Source: Planctomycetaceae bacterium
GTDB taxonomy: Bacteria; Planctomycetota; Planctomycetia; Pirellulales; UBA1268
Assembly: GCA_003488325.1 (NCBI GenBank)
Contig: DNLZ01000179.1
Location: forward strand, 3,293-14,818
Direction: 5' to 3'
DNA: 11,526 nucleotides
Of this stretch, positions 7,563 through 11,526 are shown in pieces. Below the pieces are notes generated by a model. The model ran no database searches and was not told the origin of the DNA. It saw only the letters and a program-made list of their open reading frames with translations. How positions within the stretch are numbered: position 1 is the stretch's first letter; each line of letters opens with the position of its first letter. Both the position numbers and the translations under genes were made by a program.

Positions 7563-9068
7563 ATGCGCGACGCCCACACGCCCGCACCCCGCGCGGCCTT
7601 CTGCCGCCGCACGCGCCGCGAGTTCCTCTGGGAGGCCGGGGCGTCGTTCACCGGCCTCGCCCTCTCCGGCCTGCTGGACGACGGCTTCTTCGCACGACAG
7701 ACGCACGCCGCCACGGGCATGCCATTCGCGAATCCGCTCGCGCCGAGGCCCCCCATGTTCGCGCCGAAGGCGAAGAGCGTGATCTTCCTCTTCATGTACG
7801 GCGGCCCGAGCCACGTCGACACGTTCGACTACAAGCCGGACCTCTATCCGCTCGACGGCAAGACGATCAAGGTGAAGACGAAGGGCCGTGGCGGCGAACG
7901 GAGCGAGAGCCGGGCGGTCGGGCCCAAGTGGGCCTTCAAGCAGTACGGCGCGTGCGGCAAGTGGGTGAGCGATCTGTTTCCGCACGTCGCCCGCCACGTC
8001 GACGACATCGCCTTCATCCACTCGATGACGGCCGACTCGCCGATCCACGGGTCGGCGATGCTGCAGATGAACTCGGGAAAGATCCAGAGCGGCGCGCCCT
8101 GCCTCGGTTCCTGGGCGAACTACGGCCTCGGCAGCGTCAACGAGAACCTCCCCGGCTTCGTCGTGATGCTCGATCCCACCGGCGGTCCGATCTCGGGGGC
8201 GAAGAACTGGTCGAGCGGCTACATGCCGGCGACCTACCAGGGCACGATCCTCCGCAGCAAGGGAGCGCCGATCCTCGACCTCGCGCCCCCCGACGACATG
8301 CCGCTCGAGGCCCAGCGCGCGATGCTCGACGCCCTGCGCGAGACCAACACCGCCCACCTGCTCTCGCGCGGCGACAACAGCGAACTCGCCGCGCGGATCG
8401 CCTCCTACGAGCTCGCCTGGAAGATGCAGGAGCACGCGCCGGAGGCGGTGGATCTCTCGCGCGAGACCGAGGAGACGACGCGGCTCTACGGCCTCGACCA
8501 GCCCCGCACGGCCGACTTCGGCCGTCGCTGCCTCCTGGCCCGGCGGCTCGTGGAGCGGGGCGTGCGGTTCGTGCAGCTCTACTCGGGCGGTGCCCACAAC
8601 GACGACAACTGGGACGCGCACGGCGACCTTGTCAAAAACCACGAGTTCCACGCCGGCAACACCGACCAGCCGATCGCCGCCCTGCTCACCGACCTGAAGC
8701 GCTCGGGTCTGCTCGACAGCACGCTCGTGATCTGGGGCGGCGAGTTCGGCCGGCAGCCGACGGCCGAATATGCCGAGGGCACGGGGCGCGACCACAACGC
8801 CTTCGGCTTCACGATGTGGATGGCCGGCGGCGGCATCAAGGGGGGTGTGAGCGTGGGCGCGACCGACGAGATCGGCTCCGCGGCGATCACACCGGGGCCG
8901 GGCCACGGGAACGGCGACAAGCCGGGATTCCACGTGAAGAGCCTTCACGCCACCGTCCTCCATCTGCTCGGTCTCGATCCCAACCGCCTCAGTTATTTCT
9001 TCGGCGGCCTCGATCAGAAGCTCGTCGGTGTCGAGCACGTCGAGCCGATCCGCGACGTGCTCGCGTGA
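7563..9068 (+). CDS. Tat-exported DUF1501 protein (sulfatase-like fold)
   Basis: This 501-residue DUF1501 (PF07394) protein belongs to a family related to the alkaline phosphatase/sulfatase superfamily, so metal-dependent hydrolysis of a sulfate or phosphate ester is plausible but unproven. The N-terminus carries a Tat-like signal, RRTRREFLWEAG (15-26) followed by a hydrophobic stretch and an Ala-rich end near residue 50. Folded export would suit a metalloprotein. Family motifs include FLFMYGGPSHVDTFDYKP (75-92), PIHGSAMLQMNSG, GGAHNDDNWDAHG, LVIWGGEFGRQP, GRDHNAFGFTMWMAGGGIKGG and, near the C-terminus, LHLLGLDPNRLSYFFGGLDQKL. The start has GGGAG eight bases upstream. Genes of this family usually sit directly behind a DUF1549/DUF1553 gene, exactly as here, implying that the two proteins work on the same substrate or in one complex. 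Length and motifs look intact. Confidence 0.94.
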   Translation: MRDAHTPAPRAAFCRRTRREFLWEAGASFTGLALSGLLDDGFFARQTHAATGMPFANPLAPRPPMFAPKAKSVIFLFMYGGPSHVDTFDYKPDLYPLDGKTIKVKTKGRGGERSESRAVGPKWAFKQYGACGKWVSDLFPHVARHVDDIAFIHSMTADSPIHGSAMLQMNSGKIQSGAPCLGSWANYGLGSVNENLPGFVVMLDPTGGPISGAKNWSSGYMPATYQGTILRSKGAPILDLAPPDDMPLEAQRAMLDALRETNTAHLLSRGDNSELAARIASYELAWKMQEHAPEAVDLSRETEETTRLYGLDQPRTADFGRRCLLARRLVERGVRFVQLYSGGAHNDDNWDAHGDLVKNHEFHAGNTDQPIAALLTDLKRSGLLDSTLVIWGGEFGRQPTAEYAEGTGRDHNAFGFTMWMAGGGIKGGVSVGATDEIGSAAITPGPGHGNGDKPGFHVKSLHATVLHLLGLDPNRLSYFFGGLDQKLVGVEHVEPIRDVLA

Positions 9069-9126
9069 GCGGGCGGTTCCTATGCAGGGTCGCCGCATGA
9101 TCGTCCGTTCTTCGGCATTCCCGGTT

Positions 9127-9144
9127 CACGCGCCTGGACGCGTG
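9127..9144 (+). terminator. Inverted repeat in the gap after the DUF1501 gene
   Basis: CACGCG (9127-9132) and CGCGTG (9139-9144) form a perfect six-base-pair stem with a six-base loop. A second possible stem, CGCCGG/CCGGCG, lies at 9151-9169. The gap of 149 bases marks the end of the preceding operon, so a role in termination is reasonable. No T-run follows, and such repeats arise easily by chance at this GC content. Confidence 0.25.
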
Positions 9145-9217
9145 TGCCACCGCCGGCGGCTTTCCGGCGTCGAAGCGTCCGTCGGCCCGCCGCCTCCCTG
9201 ACACCGCTGCCGACGAC

Positions 9218-9916
9218 ATGCGATCGACGACGTCGGGCATCGTGTGCGCGGTCATCGTCGTGCTGGCGGGCTGCCGTGATGCGCCGCCTTCGTCGGGCGA
9301 GCCGGTCCCGTCGGTCGTCGAGCAGGTGGAGGCCGTGAGGGCCGGCCACACCGCCACGATCCAGGCCACCACTCCGCTGTCGGCCGCCGAGTGGGAGAAG
9401 CTGCGCGGCCTGCGGGGCCTGCGCGTGCTGGACCTCCAGGTCGGGCGTGCCGACGATCGGACCGCGACGATCCTCGTGTCACTGCCCGACGTCGAGCGGC
9501 TCGTGCTCCGTGAGTCACCGCTCACCGACGAGGGCTTCGAGGCGCTCGCGCGCCTCGAGACCCTCCGCGACCTGAACGTGCCGCAGGCGGCGTGCACGGC
9601 CGCTGGCGTGCGGGCGCTCGCTCGGCTGCCGGGGCTGCGGGCCCTGAGGCTCGGCGGGGTGCGCGGCAGCGGGACCGAGGTCTGCGAGGCCGTGCAATCG
9701 CTTGCCGGCCTGCGCTCGCTGCACCTCATCGACGTGCCGATCGGGGATGCGGGACTCGACGTCCTCGCCCGGATGGACGGGCTGTGGAACCTCTACCTCG
9801 ATGGCGCCGGGGTGTCGGACGAGGCGTGGAGCCGGTATTTTGAGGCGCGGCCGACGGTGCACGTGCACGTCGACCAGGCCCACCATGACCGCGACCCCGG
9901 CCGGCATCGACACTGA
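9218..9916 (+). CDS. Leucine-rich-repeat lipoprotein with His-rich C-terminus
   Basis: This 232-residue protein is predicted to be a lipoprotein: residues 1-19 form a short signal peptide ending in the lipobox LAGC, with C19 as the lipidated residue. Residues 62-205 hold about five leucine-rich repeats of the ribonuclease-inhibitor/cysteine-containing type, for example LRGLRVLDL, LPDVERLVL, LETLRDLNV, LPGLRALRL, LAGLRSLHL and MDGLWNLYL. These repeats normally build a curved protein-binding surface, so a partner-binding role is likely. The tail (215-232) has six histidines in 18 residues (HVHVDQAHHDRDPGRHRH), suggestive of metal binding. No clear Shine-Dalgarno precedes ATG 9218; the start is chosen because it gives a proper lipoprotein signal. 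The DUF3500 gene follows 52 bases downstream and is probably co-transcribed. No enzymatic domain is visible. Confidence 0.82.
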   Translation: MRSTTSGIVCAVIVVLAGCRDAPPSSGEPVPSVVEQVEAVRAGHTATIQATTPLSAAEWEKLRGLRGLRVLDLQVGRADDRTATILVSLPDVERLVLRESPLTDEGFEALARLETLRDLNVPQAACTAAGVRALARLPGLRALRLGGVRGSGTEVCEAVQSLAGLRSLHLIDVPIGDAGLDVLARMDGLWNLYLDGAGVSDEAWSRYFEARPTVHVHVDQAHHDRDPGRHRH

Positions 9917-9968
9917 CTCGGCCGGGGCAGCGCCCGTCACCGCCCGCGAACCCGATCGGAGAGAACCC

Positions 9969-11051
9969 ATGGTCGCTCGCCGCCCCTCGTCGTCGCTCTG
10001 TGCGTGCGGATGTGCCGTCATCCTGCTCGCGGCGGTCCCGCTGACGCGGGCCGCACTCGATCCGGGTACGGCTGCGGGCATGACCTCGGCGGCGGTCGCC
10101 TGGCTCGGCACGCTCGACGCCGACCAGCGGGCCCGCGCGACGAAACCGTTCGGCGATGAGTCCCGGACGGGCTGGCACTTCATCCCGAAGAACGACCGCA
10201 AGGGGGTCCAGCTGCGCGACATGACGCCGCTCCAGGAGCGGGCGGCGCTCCAGCTCCTGCGGGCGGCCGTGTCGCAGGTGGGCTACGAGAAGTCGGTGCT
10301 CATCATGCGGCTCGACGAGATCCTGCGGCTGCTCGAGGGGGAGAAGGCGAAGAACATCCGCGATCCGAAGCGGTACTACTTCACGATCTTCGGCACGCCC
10401 GCCCCGGAGGGCACCTGGGGCCTGTCGGTCGAGGGGCATCACCTCTCGCTCAACTTCACGGTGCGCGACGGCCGGCTCGTCGACTCGACGCCCCAGTTCA
10501 TGGGGGCGAACCCGGCCGTCGTGAAGACGACCTTCGCGGGCCTGCCCGACGCCGGCTTCCGCGTGCTTGCCGCGGAGGAGACGCTCGCCTTCGACCTCGT
10601 CCGCTCGCTCGACGAGGGACAAAGGAAGCGGGCGATCGTCGCCACGGACGCGCCGAAGGAAATCAGGGCCGCCGGTGAACCACAGCCTCCACTCACGGCG
10701 CCGGCGGGAATCCCGTATGCGGCGCTCGCGGCCGACCAGCAGTCCCTTGTGCGGCGGCTCGTCGAGACCTACTGCGCCGCGATGCCGCCGGAGGTGGCGA
10801 CCGAACGCCTCCGTCTGATCGAATCGGGCCCCGCGACCGCCGGCGCCGTGCACCATGGGTGGGACGACGTTCACTTCGCATGGTCGGGCGCGCTCGAGCC
10901 CGGGATCGGCCACGCCTACGTGGTCGAGGGGCCGTCGTTCGTGATCGAGTTCGTCAACGTCCAGCCCGATGCCGAGGGCAACCCGGCCAACCACATTCAC
11001 TGCGCCTGGCGCGACCGCACGGGCGACTTCGATCTCCCGGCAAAGCCCTGA
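9969..11051 (+). CDS. Secreted DUF3500 protein
   Basis: This 360-residue protein matches the DUF3500 family (PF12006), whose function is unknown. Residues 1-29 look like a signal peptide (hydrophobic core about 14-24, possible cleavage after TRA at 28), so it is probably exported. Family-like stretches are GWHFIPKNDRKGVQLRDMTPLQ (68-89), RDPKRYYFTIFGTP (131-144), WGLSVEGHHLSLNF (150-163), FMGANP (177-182), VHFAWSG (301-307), VVEGPSFVIEF (318-328) and NHIHCAWRDRTGDF (341-354). The repeated His-containing motifs (GHHLSLN, HFAW, NHIH) could form a metal or active site; this is inference. GGAGAG five bases before ATG 9969 fixes the start. The same frame is open upstream to 9702, but that part overlaps the lipoprotein gene and codes for nothing recognisable. 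The protein is close to full family length, and the gene lies between a His-tailed lipoprotein and a protein with a predicted N-terminal His. Confidence 0.87.
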   Translation: MVARRPSSSLCACGCAVILLAAVPLTRAALDPGTAAGMTSAAVAWLGTLDADQRARATKPFGDESRTGWHFIPKNDRKGVQLRDMTPLQERAALQLLRAAVSQVGYEKSVLIMRLDEILRLLEGEKAKNIRDPKRYYFTIFGTPAPEGTWGLSVEGHHLSLNFTVRDGRLVDSTPQFMGANPAVVKTTFAGLPDAGFRVLAAEETLAFDLVRSLDEGQRKRAIVATDAPKEIRAAGEPQPPLTAPAGIPYAALAADQQSLVRRLVETYCAAMPPEVATERLRLIESGPATAGAVHHGWDDVHFAWSGALEPGIGHAYVVEGPSFVIEFVNVQPDAEGNPANHIHCAWRDRTGDFDLPAKP

Positions 11052-11192
11052 CACGACCCTCGATCGCCCTGTCGGGGCAGAGGACAGCCACCATCGGCCC
11101 GGGCACGGCGAACAATCCCGCGGGAGGGCGGTCGTCCCCGTGAGCCGCCGTGTGGCATCGATGGATGACGTACCTTCCTCTCCGAGGATCTC

Positions 11193-11526
11193 ATGGACGT
11201 GCGCCTGCGACCGATCGTGATCACGCTCGCTGGGTGGGCGGCGGTCCTTGCCGTTCCCGCACGGGCCCACTTCGTGTTCGTGGTGCCCGACGACCGGGGC
11301 CTGCGAGCCGAGGTCGTCTTCAGCGAATCGCTCGATGCCGATCCCGACGTCGACGACGCGCCGCTCGAGACGATGGTGCTCGAGGGCCGGTCGCATGACG
11401 GCCGGATTTCGCCCCTGCGCGTCCGCGCCCGTGGCACCGGATGCGTGATCGACCTTCCCGGTGGCGTGACGAGCGTGGGTGGCCGGCTCGACTACGGCGT
11501 CATGACGCGCGGCGGCACGGAGCCCT
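11193..11526 (+). CDS. Secreted protein with predicted N-terminal His, DUF4198-like (3' end outside window)
   Basis: The frame stays open to the end of the window; 111 residues are visible. Residues 1-25 form a typical signal peptide (hydrophobic core 8-22) ending in the cleavage motif ARA, so the mature protein would begin H26-FVFVVPD. A short beta-rich segment follows, including AEVVFSESLDADPDVDDAPLE-like text at 38-58, then alternating hydrophobic strands. An exported beta-sandwich starting with His-Phe resembles the DUF4198/nickel- or copper-related family. That assignment rests on the N-terminal region only and is tentative. An N-terminal His is also typical of copper 'histidine brace' proteins such as CopC, but no second ligand can be confirmed in the visible part. 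GAGG five bases before ATG 11193 supports the start. The gene lies 141 bases after the DUF3500 gene on the same strand; a shared transcript is possible but uncertain. Confidence 0.72.
   Translation, partial: MDVRLRPIVITLAGWAAVLAVPARAHFVFVVPDDRGLRAEVVFSESLDADPDVDDAPLETMVLEGRSHDGRISPLRVRARGTGCVIDLPGGVTSVGGRLDYGVMTRGGTEP

Noticed and set aside
6141..9098. A 985-codon open frame on the minus strand opposite the DUF1553 and DUF1501 genes
   Set aside because: Long antisense frames are expected when coding sequence is very GC-rich at third positions. Its translation is Arg/Ala/Glu-rich with no recognisable domain, while both plus-strand genes are clear family members.
9702..9968. Upstream extension of the DUF3500 reading frame overlapping the lipoprotein gene
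   Set aside because: The extension is an out-of-frame reading of the LRR gene. The signal peptide and Shine-Dalgarno both place the start at 9969.
11052..11192. Possible hairpins between the DUF3500 gene and the last gene
   Set aside because: Only weak stems of four to five base pairs (for example GCCC/GGGC near 11066-11078) without a T-run, as expected by chance in such GC-rich DNA.
9726..11396. A 556-codon minus-strand open frame opposite the DUF3500 gene
   Set aside because: It spans parts of three plus-strand genes and both gaps between them, and its translation has no recognisable family features.

Overview
The window looks like a piece of a high-GC planctomycete chromosome, probably of the Pirellulales type. 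The evidence is strong GC bias at third codon positions, a CAP-domain protein with the planctomycete 'LEPRxLL' N-terminal motif, and a tandem pair of a planctomycete cytochrome C / DUF1549 / DUF1553 protein followed by a Tat-type DUF1501 protein, an arrangement characteristic of this phylum. Eight genes are supported, all on the + strand and closely packed, and no gene-free stretch exceeds about 170 bases. The first and last genes are cut by the window edges. No tRNA, rRNA, CRISPR array, transposase or integrase was seen.

Left part (1-4523): the 3' half of threonyl-tRNA synthetase (thrS); a secreted CAP/SCP-domain protein with a carboxypeptidase-regulatory-like beta-sandwich and two related Ig-like modules; a small stand-alone protein resembling the 3'-phosphoesterase domain of LigD; and a complete type I glutamine synthetase (glnA) with a clear Shine-Dalgarno sequence and the adenylylation-site tyrosine. 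These four look like independent functions rather than one pathway.

Middle part (4692-9068): a two-gene operon. The first gene encodes a large exported protein with a CxxCH heme motif, DUF1549, an inserted PA14 sugar-binding-like domain and DUF1553. The second, 15 bases downstream, encodes a Tat-exported DUF1501 protein of the alkaline phosphatase/sulfatase-like fold. Such pairs are numerous in planctomycetes and are suspected, but not proven here, to act on complex polysaccharides.

Right part (9218-11526): a small leucine-rich-repeat lipoprotein with a histidine-rich C-terminal tail, a secreted DUF3500 protein with conserved histidine motifs, and the start of a secreted protein whose predicted mature form begins with histidine. 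All three are predicted to leave the cytoplasm and all carry histidine signatures. They may form an uncharacterised envelope cassette, possibly for metal handling, and this is the most interesting region of the window. That grouping is inference from gene order and sequence motifs.
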